From Cyanobacteria bacterium FACHB-DQ100 (GTDB lineage: Bacteria > Cyanobacteriota > Cyanobacteriia > Leptolyngbyales > Leptolyngbyaceae), in NCBI GenBank assembly GCA_014695195.1, contig JACJNW010000016.1, positions 1-64,000 of the forward strand: a DNA stretch of 64,000 nucleotides. The letters are read 5' to 3'. The notes below the pieces were generated by a model. The model saw only the letters and a list, made by a program, of their open reading frames with translations. It was not told the DNA's origin and searched no databases. The position numbers and the translations under genes are program-made. This document shows positions 43,548-52,556 of the stretch, one piece after another. Position 1 is the stretch's first letter. The number at the start of each line of letters is the position of its first letter.

Positions 43548-44072
43548 CTAAGATGGACAGCCGAGCGATTCCCGCGTGTCTGCTCCAGTTTTAGAATTCG
43601 TCCCCTGCGCCACTTTGCACAACTCGCGAATCTGAGCGCGATCGAGAATCGCTCCGGTAAAATCTGCCCCCGTGATATTAACATCGAGAAATGCACTCCG
43701 TAGCAGCATCGCATCGGTCAGATTCGCATCGCTCAAATCGACGCGCACCATCGGCACTTGATCAACCATCGCCTGCTGCAAATTCGCGCCGTGTAAATTC
43801 GTTTCCGTCATATTCGAGGCACTCATTGCTGCACCAGCCAGATCAGCACTCGAAAAATTTGCATCGGTCAAGTTGGCGTTGGTAAATTCGGCAAATCGCA
43901 GCGTCTGTCCGGAAAAATCTTGTCCCCTGACATCGGCATTACTGTAGGACAACGGCGGGCGATACTGCTGATCGTAGCGTTTCCCCTGAATGGGATCAGC
44001 GATCGCGCTCATCATCCAAACGCTACAGATCAAAATCGTGAGTAGACCGATCGCAAATCGCTGCATCCTCAT
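43548..44072 (-). CDS. Secreted pentapeptide-repeat protein
   Basis: 174 residues. A signal peptide (FAIGLLTILICSVWMMSAIADP) targets it to the periplasm or thylakoid lumen. Residues about 48-150 are A(N/D)LXX-type repeats (ANLTD, ADLAG, ANLHG, ANLTD, ADFTG). A Cys-containing C-terminal tail follows (LCKVAQGTNSKTG ... LGCPS). Lumenal pentapeptide proteins are known in cyanobacteria and chloroplasts; function is unknown. Its first 50 nt overlap the 3' end of the CbiG-like gene, on the same strand. Confidence 0.9.
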   Translation of the reverse strand: MRMQRFAIGLLTILICSVWMMSAIADPIQGKRYDQQYRPPLSYSNADVRGQDFSGQTLRFAEFTNANLTDANFSSADLAGAAMSASNMTETNLHGANLQQAMVDQVPMVRVDLSDANLTDAMLLRSAFLDVNITGADFTGAILDRAQIRELCKVAQGTNSKTGADTRESLGCPS

Positions 44073-44466
44073 GTCCTACCGCCAAATCAACACTTTTCAG
44101 CTTACCTGGAATTTCCGCGATCGCAAGGGTTACAGCTTTACCGATCGCTTGCTTGGGCACTCGCAAAAACCCCGATCCGGCGGCGCACAGCGCTGCCGCT
44201 TCTGCGACACTCCGTGTTCCAATTCGGTCGATCGAGGGATTTGGCACCGGAATCGCCTGAAGCTGCTCGGCTGAAAAAAAAGACAGCGAGAAATTGTAGT
44301 CTTGGCAATATTCTAAAAGTCCGGCTTCATCGAATTTGCGCTCGACCGTAGCAATTCCGATAATTTCACACTCGGATAGCTGATACTGCTTTAGAACTAG
44401 GGCGATTGCGTCGGCGATCGTTGCTTTTGAAACTCCACGCCGACAGCCGATTCCAATCCAGAGCAT
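44023..44466 (-). CDS. CbiG C-terminal-domain protein (cobalamin biosynthesis)
   Basis: 147 residues from ATG 44466 (MLWIGIGCRRG). It corresponds to the C-terminal domain of CbiG/CobE-type proteins: IGIGCRRGVSKATIADAI, IGIATVERKFDEAGLLEYC and AEAAALCAAGSG, a compact domain that acts in cobalt-precorrin processing. The N-terminal CbiG domains are absent, so it is a single-domain form. The 3' end overlaps the pentapeptide-protein gene by 50 nt. No other cobalamin genes are in the window. Confidence 0.85.
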   Translation of the reverse strand: MLWIGIGCRRGVSKATIADAIALVLKQYQLSECEIIGIATVERKFDEAGLLEYCQDYNFSLSFFSAEQLQAIPVPNPSIDRIGTRSVAEAAALCAAGSGFLRVPKQAIGKAVTLAIAEIPGKLKSVDLAVGHEDAAICDRSTHDFDL

Positions 44467-44643
44467 CAGTAAAACCCACAAAGACAAAATGAAATTTTCA
44501 CGAAACCATGATAGAACTTAAAAGTTCGTACAGAGCTACCAGGCTCTATTTTGCATTTCATCTCTCTTAATGCAGAATAAGACGGATCAGGGTGCGATAG
44601 ATACAGGATTACGACTTGTCACTAACCTATCGAGGCACCAGCA

Positions 44644-45612
44644 ATGCAAGTTTCTAAACGCTCAGTTTTTCCTTTGCTTCTGACCTTAACGGCTGCGGCA
44701 TTGACCACCGGATGCGACGATGCTTCCGATGCAGTTCGCGCTTCTACCCCACAACTGAAGACCGATCTGGCGCTAGGCGATCCGGCATATTACGTAAACT
44801 TGGGTCACGAACTTCAGCAAAGCCGCAAGTACGACGAGGCGATCGCCGTCTATCGTAAAGCAATCGTCCTTGATATGGAAAACGCTGATGCCTATAACGG
44901 CTTAGGTGAAGTGTTAACGACTCAGCGCCGTACCGAAGAAGCACTCGCTGCCTACCGCCGCTCGATCGACATCAATCCCAAAAATGCTGCCGCTTATAGC
45001 GGGTTGGGAAATGCCCTCGCCGATCGCAAACGACTCGAAGAAGCGATCGCTGCCTACCGTCGCTCCATTGATGCCAACCCGCAGCAGATGAATGCTTATA
45101 CGGGACTCGGTAATGTCTTGACGCAACAAAAGAAAATTTCGGAAGCGATCGCGTCCTATCAACAAGCCCTAAATGCCCCAGAGAAAACGGAAACAGCGCA
45201 AGCGATCGCATTTGTCGGCTTGGGTCGGGCACTACAAACGCAAGGCAGAGTTGACGAAGCCCTCAACCTGTTCTATAAAGCAACAGAAATTGCGCCAGAG
45301 TACACGTGGGCGCACGTTTTTCTGGGTCATACGCTGGCGAACCAAGAGCAATTCGATCAGGCGACCGCCGCTTACCAAGCAGTCTTGAGACAGCCGAACG
45401 AACGCAAAAGCAACCTCGGCAGCAGTCACGCGATCGCGCACAACGGGCTAGGCGCAGTGCTGCAACGGCAAGGGAAAATGAAAGACGCGATCGCTCAGTT
45501 TGAGAAAGCAGTAGAAACGGATTTGAATTACGAGGCTGCACACGCCAATCTGCAACGAGCAAAGCAGCTATCCGCTCAGATCCCGTCGCTGACCGTGAAA
45601 AATTCGATCTAA
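44644..45612 (+). CDS. TPR-repeat lipoprotein
   Basis: 322 residues. A lipoprotein signal (FPLLLTLTAAALTTGCDDA) is followed by about seven TPR units, for example PAYYVNLGHELQQSRKYDEA, ADAYNGLGEVLTTQRRTEEA, AAAYSGLGNALADRKRLEEA and AHNGLGAVLQRQGKMKDA. TPR lipoproteins form protein-binding scaffolds at the outer or inner membrane. The partner is unknown. The stop overlaps the convergent FHA gene by 4 nt. Confidence 0.9.
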   Translation: MQVSKRSVFPLLLTLTAAALTTGCDDASDAVRASTPQLKTDLALGDPAYYVNLGHELQQSRKYDEAIAVYRKAIVLDMENADAYNGLGEVLTTQRRTEEALAAYRRSIDINPKNAAAYSGLGNALADRKRLEEAIAAYRRSIDANPQQMNAYTGLGNVLTQQKKISEAIASYQQALNAPEKTETAQAIAFVGLGRALQTQGRVDEALNLFYKATEIAPEYTWAHVFLGHTLANQEQFDQATAAYQAVLRQPNERKSNLGSSHAIAHNGLGAVLQRQGKMKDAIAQFEKAVETDLNYEAAHANLQRAKQLSAQIPSLTVKNSI

Positions 45613-46163
45613 GATTTTTCCGAAGCGCGAGTGGGTTCGTTCCACCCGTCAAACACCTCTTTCGTGCTGACCACAAAAAACTCGATTAGCAGATGACTCA
45701 GCGAGATCGAATCGCCATCTAGGAGCGATCGCCGCTCTAATGCAGGCAAGCGTTGATGGTTGAGAAAGGTGCCGTTGCTGCTTCCCACATCCATTAGATA
45801 GAATCCTTCATCCACACTGTGACCGATGACCGCATGACAGCGTGAAACCGAAGGATCTGGAACCACAATCGCGCACTTGCGGCTCCGACCAATCACCCAA
45901 GTAGAAGCAATCGCACTGGGTTGAGAGTGATTTGGATTCGACAGATTTGTGGCGAGAAAAGCAGTTCGTCCGGTCGTGACTGCCTGAATGTAATAGGACG
46001 TAGCGCAACGCTTTGGAGCATCAAGAATAGGCTCAACCAGGGTCGAAATTTTATCGATGTCATGTCCGCAATCGACTAGAAGCGATCGCGAAATCGCCGG
46101 ATAAGTTTGCAAGAACTGGAGCGCACGATCGCCACTATTGTTTGGTTGCGGCAAATTTAACAT
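45609..46163 (-). CDS. FHA domain-containing protein
   Basis: 184 residues. The C-terminal part (about 85-160) is an FHA phosphothreonine-binding domain: WVIGRSRKCAIVVPDPSVSRCHAVI, DVGSSNGTFLNHQRL. The N-terminal 80 residues are helical and not recognised. Such proteins in cyanobacteria act in Ser/Thr kinase signalling; no kinase gene adjoins. Convergent with the TPR lipoprotein gene. Confidence 0.92.
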   Translation of the reverse strand: MLNLPQPNNSGDRALQFLQTYPAISRSLLVDCGHDIDKISTLVEPILDAPKRCATSYYIQAVTTGRTAFLATNLSNPNHSQPSAIASTWVIGRSRKCAIVVPDPSVSRCHAVIGHSVDEGFYLMDVGSSNGTFLNHQRLPALERRSLLDGDSISLSHLLIEFFVVSTKEVFDGWNEPTRASEKS

Positions 46164-46604
46164 AGCTGGTGTCCGAGCGTTAAGCGTTGAATAAGGTAAA
46201 ACATTCTGTTGGACGACGACCCGGTTTTGAATTTAGCGACAACCCACGAAGCTGCAAGATTCCTTAAATATCGACATGAACATCTATAGAACAGAAGTTA
46301 TAAAAATAATAAATCGCCTGCTTGCGAAAGGTGGGCTAGGTAGAATAAATCCTACCTTTTGATAGGGTGCAAGCATTTGAGGCAGTTTTTCTTACAAGCT
46401 TCATACGGAAGCGATTACGGAGAACGTTGTTTAAATTTTTATCAAGTCTAAGTAATCTAGCCACCAGAGTATAACGCTTCTATGAACGCGCTTTACTAAA
46501 ATTCCAGTGACAAAGTAAATTCAGCGCTCTGTTGATGAGCACGGCTCAAATCGCTGCGGAAATGACTGATTAAGCTAAAACAAACCATACTTCCTGAGAT
46601 CTTC
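46164..46604. other. 441-nt divergent gap (FHA / M28 peptidase genes)
   Basis: No gene. Apart from promoters it contains a folded element with a T-tract at 46316-46388. The rest is moderately AT-rich and unremarkable. Confidence 0.5.
46316..46388 (+). ncRNA. Nested hairpin with 3' T-tract; possible small RNA end or attenuator
   Basis: GCCT (46316) pairs with AGGC (46380-46383) and GCTTGC (46320-46325) with GCAAGC (46369-46374), enclosing an inner AGGTAG / CTACCT stem. GTTTTT follows directly. This is a branched intrinsic-terminator-like fold in the plus orientation, but no plus-strand gene precedes it. It may end an unannotated small RNA starting upstream or be a leader of the M28 gene. Confidence 0.45.
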
Positions 46605-47825
46605 ATGTTCTATTGGTTACATCGAACGCGACGTGTAGTGCGAGCATGGCATACTTGGCTTGGGGGAGCGATCGCGCTCTGTTTGATTGCGACTCATGCG
46701 CTAGTTGCAGCGGATTTGCTGTATGCCGATGTGCAGGCGCTGGTGAAGATAGGGGCGCGGGCGGCAGGATCTTCTAGGGCAGAGCAGGCAAGCGAGTATT
46801 TGATTACTGAATATCGCAAGGCGGGGTATCAGGTTGAAATCCAGACCTTTACCTATCCGAAGTTTGCAGATGCGGGGTCGAGTTTGATCGCCGATGGCAA
46901 AACGATCGGAGCTTGGGCACTGGTTCGCTCTGTTGCGGGGAATGTGACAGGTCAGTTAGTCGCTGTGCCGAATTTTGGGCGAGCTGAAGACTTTAAAGCG
47001 GTGAATGTACGAAATCGAATTGCGATCGTTCAGCGCGGCGGCAATCTTCAGTTTGCGGAAAAAATCGAGAACGCAGCAGCGGCAGGGGCGCTCGGGATTT
47101 TGATTGTGAATAATCAGCCTGGAAATACTCGCGGAATGTTGCTCAAGGCTTCTGCAATCCCCGCAGCATCGCTTTCTCAGGAAGTAGGAACCTCTCTGCT
47201 GCAACAAGCTCAAGGTACAAGCATTTTTGCAACCTTGAGGGTTAAAGCACAGCCCAACGCGCTCGGGCGAAATGTGATTGCCCATTTGCCGGATATCAAA
47301 CAGCCTCAGTTAATCATCGGCGGACATTACGATTCGGTCGAATACTCTCCGGGCGCGAATGATAACGCATCGGGAACCGCAGTTGTTTTAGAGTTGGCGC
47401 GATCGCTCTCAAAATCGCCACAAGCTCGTCAGATTTGGTTTGTGTCGTTTGATGGAGAGGAAGATGGGCTAAAAGGATCGGAGGCGTTTGTCGATCGAGC
47501 AACTTCGCAGTTTCTGGCTAGACTCAAAGCAATGCTGAATTTTGATATGGTCGGGATTAACGATCGATTGTTGCTGGAAGGTTCGGGTGCAATGAGCGCG
47601 ATCACATCCTCAATCAATGGGACTGTCAGTTCCAATCAGCTTGGCGGGAGTGATCATCTGTCTTTTAAAGCGAAAAATGTACCCACTTTGTTTTTCTTCC
47701 GGGGTAAAGACCCAAACTATCATTCACCAGGAGATACCCTTGTTGAGCCTCGTTTGCTGAGAGAAACCCAAGCAACAGCACTAAAGATCATCTCCACTAT
47801 TCTCAATCAAGCATCACCAAGATAA
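46605..47825 (+). CDS. M28 family metallopeptidase with PA domain
   Basis: 406 residues. A hydrophobic segment (AWHTWLGGAIALCLIATHALVAADL) gives a signal peptide or anchor. A PA domain (NVRNRIAIVQRGG ... AAAGALGILIVNNQPG) is inserted before the catalytic domain, whose zinc ligands are in GGHYDSVEYSPGANDNASG (His, Asp), SFDGEEDGLKGS (Glu-Glu), NFDMVG (Asp) and GSDHLSF (His). Secreted aminopeptidase-type enzyme acting on peptides in the periplasm or outside. Confidence 0.92.
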   Translation: MFYWLHRTRRVVRAWHTWLGGAIALCLIATHALVAADLLYADVQALVKIGARAAGSSRAEQASEYLITEYRKAGYQVEIQTFTYPKFADAGSSLIADGKTIGAWALVRSVAGNVTGQLVAVPNFGRAEDFKAVNVRNRIAIVQRGGNLQFAEKIENAAAAGALGILIVNNQPGNTRGMLLKASAIPAASLSQEVGTSLLQQAQGTSIFATLRVKAQPNALGRNVIAHLPDIKQPQLIIGGHYDSVEYSPGANDNASGTAVVLELARSLSKSPQARQIWFVSFDGEEDGLKGSEAFVDRATSQFLARLKAMLNFDMVGINDRLLLEGSGAMSAITSSINGTVSSNQLGGSDHLSFKAKNVPTLFFFRGKDPNYHSPGDTLVEPRLLRETQATALKIISTILNQASPR

Positions 47826-47945
47826 AGCGATTCTAAATCAGTTGTGAAGTGGGGCGTGGGGTATCATTCCCTTTCCCGCCCCGTACTCCCTACTTCTTTT
47901 AGCGTTTACAACTCAAGCAGGATCGCTATCGATCTCATTCGCACA

Positions 47946-49997
47946 CTAATCAGCAAAAGTTAGCAGAATCACTGAATTACTGGGCACAACAATGCCATTT
48001 TTGAGGTTTGACCAGTTGACTGTTTTCTGGCTGTATCCAGAAGCTGACATTGTGTGAGTAGCGACGGATGATTGACGAGGACTCCATCCGGTGAAGCTCG
48101 ATTGCACCTGTTGTGAATTATTAGATTGATTGATAATCAGAAAGGATTTGTAACCTTGAGCGGTGTTACTCACAGCAAAAGTTGTAATTGCATTTTCGTT
48201 GCTCGTTGTGGTCGAGATTCGATCGCCAATCATATAGCGATTTAACAACTGCAAAAATTCCCCACCGGGGCGCAGATTTCCCTGGTCGTCCATCTTGCCA
48301 TAAATGCCATCTTTTTCATTCCAGGCAAGCGTCCCAGCCGCGCCATTTGTGAGCGCTTGAGCAATACTTAACGCATCAAATACTACCCCTTTGTAGTTAG
48401 CCATGCGTGGATCGCGGCTTTCCCACGTCCAGCTAATGTTATATTCACCCAACATGGCCGGAATCGTTCGGTTTGGACTTGCAGCTTTTAACGCTGCAAC
48501 AATGGTTTTAGTGTAGCCACCGATAAATCGAGTTGCATTAAAGATGTCCTGGTCTGCGGTAGAAGCATTACCACTGGCGTAATAGTGATAGGTAAAAAAG
48601 TCTAGATGATCGATCGTTCCCTTGATGAATGGAACATAGAACGGCTGAAGATCTGGACGCGCGACCGCAGGCCCGCCAATTTTGATCGTCGGATCAGCTT
48701 GCTTCATTGCAACCGCCGCTTTGTTATAAATCGTGATCAGTTCATTTAAACGATCGGGCTTGCTCGAATCTTTCAATCCACCCCAGCCACTATTGTCCCG
48801 GAACTGCACAAAGTAGTCATTGTCTTTTTCATTCGTCACTTCCCAATACTTCACCTTGAGCCGAGCATCCTGGTTGACGATCTTGACTAAATCGGCACAG
48901 AGCCGAGCAAAATTATCAAACTGATTGCGATCGAGGAAGCCATCGCGATCGGCATCCATCCAATCGGGCCAAGTCGGAATGTTGATCATGCGCTCCGGTT
49001 GATTCTGCCCAAACGCCGCGAATGAAGCAGACAGCGCCGATTTCGCTTTGTTGGCATCCCAAGTTTGACGAGCCGTATCAATGAGACCATCTGAAGTGCT
49101 GGAATCCTGCATCGTACTGCCATTGTGAAACCGAATCATACCCGGACTCATGGTTGCCATGTTGCTTTTGTAAGCTGCGCTATCAAACGTTCCCGTCCGG
49201 AAGCCTTGATAAGCATTCACGCCATAACCGAAGGCTGTATTTCCTCCCTTGCCGCTATTCCAATCGACGGTAGTCGTGATGCTGTCTTTGCTCATGGCGC
49301 TAATAGATGCTGTGGAATCTAAGACAATAGGTTGATTGTCTGAGCCAGCTTGAGGTTGAATGATCGGAGCGACAATAGTATCAAGAGTGACCGGAATCAT
49401 TGGACTAGTTTGATCGGGTGCAGAAGATATCAGAGCGGGGGCAGCGATCGCATCAAGCTGGCTCTGTGGAATCACTTCTTTAGCCTGACTTGGGCTTGAC
49501 CACAACAGCTCAATCACAGCATCTCCGCCGTTTTCATAGTATTCTAGCTTGATGTCGTGGGGTTGCCCAGCAGCAAGGGCAATGCTTCCCTGATCCTCAG
49601 TTACAGAGTGATCTGTCCAATGATCAATCACAATCTTTCCGTCCACCCACAGTCTCACACCATCGTCAGAGCGCGTATAGAACGTATAGTTTTCAGAATG
49701 CTTTGACCAAATTTGTCCCGTCCATCGCACTGAAAAATCGTCCGATTGCAGCGAAGCATCGGGTGCGTCTCTTTTCCAGTCAAAATTCACAGTTGCATCT
49801 GTGCGGGTGTGCTTGAGATTGCTGAAGCCTTTTCCCTGGTAATACTGTGCCTGTAGACCATTGCCAGCACTGCTGCGGGTAAGCGGTGAAGTGCTGGTCA
49901 GATTGTTTTCAAGCGCGATCGCTCCCGATTGGGGGATAGATTCGATCGCGCTAAGGCTACGGCTTTCTGATGAAAAGCCGGGATCTAAAATTGTCAT
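47946..49997 (-). CDS. PA14-domain glycoside hydrolase (clan A)
   Basis: 683 residues. Residues about 46-182 are a PA14 domain (GLQAQYYQGKGFSNLK, YTFYTRSDDGVRLWVDGKIV), a carbohydrate-binding module. A linker leads to a TIM-barrel glycosidase (about 240-600) with acid/base Glu390 (YWEVTNEKD) and nucleophile-type Glu518 (AMLGEYNISW), spacing as in clan GH-A enzymes such as GH39/GH5 relatives. A beta-sandwich-like tail (about 604-683) resembles the C-domain of such enzymes. No signal peptide is evident. It lies divergent from the polysaccharide export gene, so it may cleave the local exopolymer (inference). Confidence 0.85.
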   Translation of the reverse strand: MTILDPGFSSESRSLSAIESIPQSGAIALENNLTSTSPLTRSSAGNGLQAQYYQGKGFSNLKHTRTDATVNFDWKRDAPDASLQSDDFSVRWTGQIWSKHSENYTFYTRSDDGVRLWVDGKIVIDHWTDHSVTEDQGSIALAAGQPHDIKLEYYENGGDAVIELLWSSPSQAKEVIPQSQLDAIAAPALISSAPDQTSPMIPVTLDTIVAPIIQPQAGSDNQPIVLDSTASISAMSKDSITTTVDWNSGKGGNTAFGYGVNAYQGFRTGTFDSAAYKSNMATMSPGMIRFHNGSTMQDSSTSDGLIDTARQTWDANKAKSALSASFAAFGQNQPERMINIPTWPDWMDADRDGFLDRNQFDNFARLCADLVKIVNQDARLKVKYWEVTNEKDNDYFVQFRDNSGWGGLKDSSKPDRLNELITIYNKAAVAMKQADPTIKIGGPAVARPDLQPFYVPFIKGTIDHLDFFTYHYYASGNASTADQDIFNATRFIGGYTKTIVAALKAASPNRTIPAMLGEYNISWTWESRDPRMANYKGVVFDALSIAQALTNGAAGTLAWNEKDGIYGKMDDQGNLRPGGEFLQLLNRYMIGDRISTTTSNENAITTFAVSNTAQGYKSFLIINQSNNSQQVQSSFTGWSPRQSSVATHTMSASGYSQKTVNWSNLKNGIVVPSNSVILLTFAD

Positions 49998-50664
49998 TGT
50001 TTCTTTCCAGGTAGTAATTGCGAGACTAGATTGAACAAGCCAGAACTAAACAAGTCAAACTCGCTCACTTGATACTTTTGCAGCATCAAGTAATGTAAAC
50101 AGATCGATTTGCGAAAAACTTAGAGTGCAACGAACTAGAGCAAAACCCCTAGGACGAGCAAGCTTGATTCAAGATTTACAAACGCTTCACCAGCTCCCTA
50201 ATTTTCTTTCATGGCGAACATAAATGTGTTCGTGTAAATTACAACAAGGTTGAGTAATCGTGGTAGATGCTGGAACTGAGTATCAGCAATGAATCTGCCG
50301 ACTGAACTGAAAACTCAGTAGTTTAGTCTTGGACATTCTATACCAACTCGGAAAAACCAACTGCAAAAGTTTGCTTTGTCCATATGTTGTCAGCAGGGAA
50401 ATTGCAACACTTGAGCCGGATCGCTTTGCTTGTAATATACCCTCGCTATCTCGCGATAGCTATACCGATCGATATTGACACATCTCGTAACATCTATCTT
50501 ATTGAAGATGTTGAGCAATAATTCTTTATCTAACATTATCTCCGAAGTTGTTATTTCTTTAACGATAGATATAACCCATGGCAGTAAGCTTCTGGATCAT
50601 GGGATACACTTAACCGGACAATGCAATAAAGACCTCATGGCTTTTCATTTTCATTAAAAAATTT
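49998..50664. other. 667-nt divergent gap upstream of the polysaccharide cluster
   Basis: No gene is supported. Visible structure: a CGAACA/TGTTCG hairpin near 50215-50235, a GCTATC-TCGC-GATAGC hairpin near 50447-50462 and TTGACA at 50475-50480 that could be the -35 of a promoter for the ABC exporter gene (the -10 is weak). The gap probably holds regulatory sites for both divergent genes. Confidence 0.4.
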
Positions 50665-52452
50665 ATGTTGAAAACATTGGAGCCAATTCGAGGACTGCTG
50701 CCATTTTTGGAGCTCTATCCTTGGGCAATTCCTACGATCGTGGTGCTGGGAATTTTGTCATCACTGTCTGAAGGGCTGGGGATTAGCTTGTTTATCCCCT
50801 TGTTTCAAAGTCTTCAGCAGCCGGATTCTCAAGGCACCAGCAATTCTTTTCTGCGCTTCCTGACCCAGATTTTGGGAGATGTTTCGCCGAATCAGCGCTT
50901 TTTTCTAATTGCTTTATTTATCTTTGGCTGCATTTTGATCAAGTCTTGCCTGACTTATGGCAATGCAATTCTGTTTTCTTGGCTTGACTCCCGCATTGGT
51001 CATCAGCTGCGATCGAAGATCCATCAGCAGTTGATGAGGGTGAGCTATAGCTTTATTGAAAGCAGCGAGTCGGGTAGGTTCATGAATACTTTAGGCACAG
51101 AGACCTGGCAAACCAGCCAAGCGCTGAAAGTGTTTGTGAACTTAATTATTGATACTTGCACTGTTTTGGTGTTTGTTGGTTTTTTGCTGTTGATTTCCTG
51201 GCAATTGACTTTGATTGTCAGTGCTGCGATCGGGCTAATTTCACTCAGTATTCAAACGATTACCCGTCGCGTGAAGCCTTACAGCTATGAGGCTGTAGAA
51301 GCCAACAAACGCCTTGCTGGGCGAATGTGGGAAAGCTTAGGCGGAATGCGGGTGATTCGGTCATTTGGACGCGAAAGCTATGAGCAAGCTCGATTTGATG
51401 CCGCCTCAGGGCAAGTCCGCGACATGTTTTTCAAATTAGCAGTGCTGAGTGGTATTGTCCCCCCCCTGTCGGAACTGCTATCCGCGACTCTCGTATTGTT
51501 TATTTTGGTCGTTGCGGTCAATCAAGCCCAAGCGACTTTGCCAACCTTGCTGACCTTTGTGTTTATCCTCTATCGACTACAACCGAAGGTCAAACAAATT
51601 GATAGCGCTTGCGTGTCTTTGCTTAGCCTGACTAGCTCGATCGCTGAAGTGAGTACTTTGCTCGATCGCTCTGATAAGCCTTATCTCCAGTCAGGAGCAC
51701 TGCCGTTTCCAGGTTTGCAGCAGTCGATCGCGTTTCGCAATGTTGGATTTCGCTACCCTGCGCAGCCAAAGCCTGCGGTAGAGGACATTTCAATTTGGAT
51801 TCCACCGGGTAAGACGACGGCACTCGTTGGCCCCTCTGGAGCAGGAAAATCGACGCTGCTCCATCTGCTCTGCCGCTTCTGCGATCCGAGCGAAGGAGAA
51901 ATCTATGTTAACGGCACTCCTCTGCGGAAATTCAATCTCAATGCTTGGCGCGATCGCTTAGCGATTGTCAGCCAGGATGTGTTTATGTTCAGCACCACTA
52001 TTCGCGAAAACATTGCTTACGGACGGCTCGATGCTACAGATGATGAAATTATTGCCGCAGCCCAATTGGCAAATGCTCATGACTTTATTTTGCAACTGCC
52101 CTACGGCTATGAAACTGAAATGGGCGATCGCGGTATGCGGTTATCAGGTGGACAACGTCAGCGTATTGCTCTGGCACGGGCGATCGTTCGCGATCCTGAC
52201 ATCCTGATTCTAGATGAAGCCACTAATGCCCTAGATAGCATTTCCGAAGACTTAATCCAGCAGGCGCTGGCAACACTCAGCCAAAACCGTACCGTGATCG
52301 TGATAGCACATCGACTCTCGACGATCGAGCAAGCCGATCAAATCATTGTGATGGATCACGGACGAGTGGTGGAGCAAGGAGACCTTCAGCATCTCCTTCA
52401 ACTGAACGGACTATTCACCAAGATGTACCAGTTGCAATACCGCAGTGCCTAA
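50665..52452 (+). CDS. MsbA-like ABC exporter (fused permease-ATPase)
   Basis: 595 residues. Six membrane helices in the N-terminal 320 residues (first: AIPTIVVLGILSSLSEGLGI). The ATPase is complete: Walker A LVGPSGAGKSTLL, Q-loop IVSQDVFMFS, signature LSGGQRQRIALARA, Walker B ILILDEATNAL, switch IAHRLST. It belongs to the half-transporter class that flips lipids or polysaccharide-linked lipids. First gene of the plus-strand run that continues with the glycosyltransferases (104-nt gap), so it probably exports or flips a product of that cluster. Confidence 0.92.
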   Translation: MLKTLEPIRGLLPFLELYPWAIPTIVVLGILSSLSEGLGISLFIPLFQSLQQPDSQGTSNSFLRFLTQILGDVSPNQRFFLIALFIFGCILIKSCLTYGNAILFSWLDSRIGHQLRSKIHQQLMRVSYSFIESSESGRFMNTLGTETWQTSQALKVFVNLIIDTCTVLVFVGFLLLISWQLTLIVSAAIGLISLSIQTITRRVKPYSYEAVEANKRLAGRMWESLGGMRVIRSFGRESYEQARFDAASGQVRDMFFKLAVLSGIVPPLSELLSATLVLFILVVAVNQAQATLPTLLTFVFILYRLQPKVKQIDSACVSLLSLTSSIAEVSTLLDRSDKPYLQSGALPFPGLQQSIAFRNVGFRYPAQPKPAVEDISIWIPPGKTTALVGPSGAGKSTLLHLLCRFCDPSEGEIYVNGTPLRKFNLNAWRDRLAIVSQDVFMFSTTIRENIAYGRLDATDDEIIAAAQLANAHDFILQLPYGYETEMGDRGMRLSGGQRQRIALARAIVRDPDILILDEATNALDSISEDLIQQALATLSQNRTVIVIAHRLSTIEQADQIIVMDHGRVVEQGDLQHLLQLNGLFTKMYQLQYRSA

Positions 52453-52556
52453 GACCAATTTTGGATTGAAAAAGCCTTGAGTTACGAGGTTTAAGGTGTT
52501 CATCTATCGCTGAATTTTAGAGATTTAGTATAAGTTCAACCCAGAGGAAATCCGAA

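Noticed and set aside
49998-50664. Small gene at 50475-50657
   Set aside because: Starts within a putative promoter, lacks a ribosome-binding site and has no recognisable sequence.
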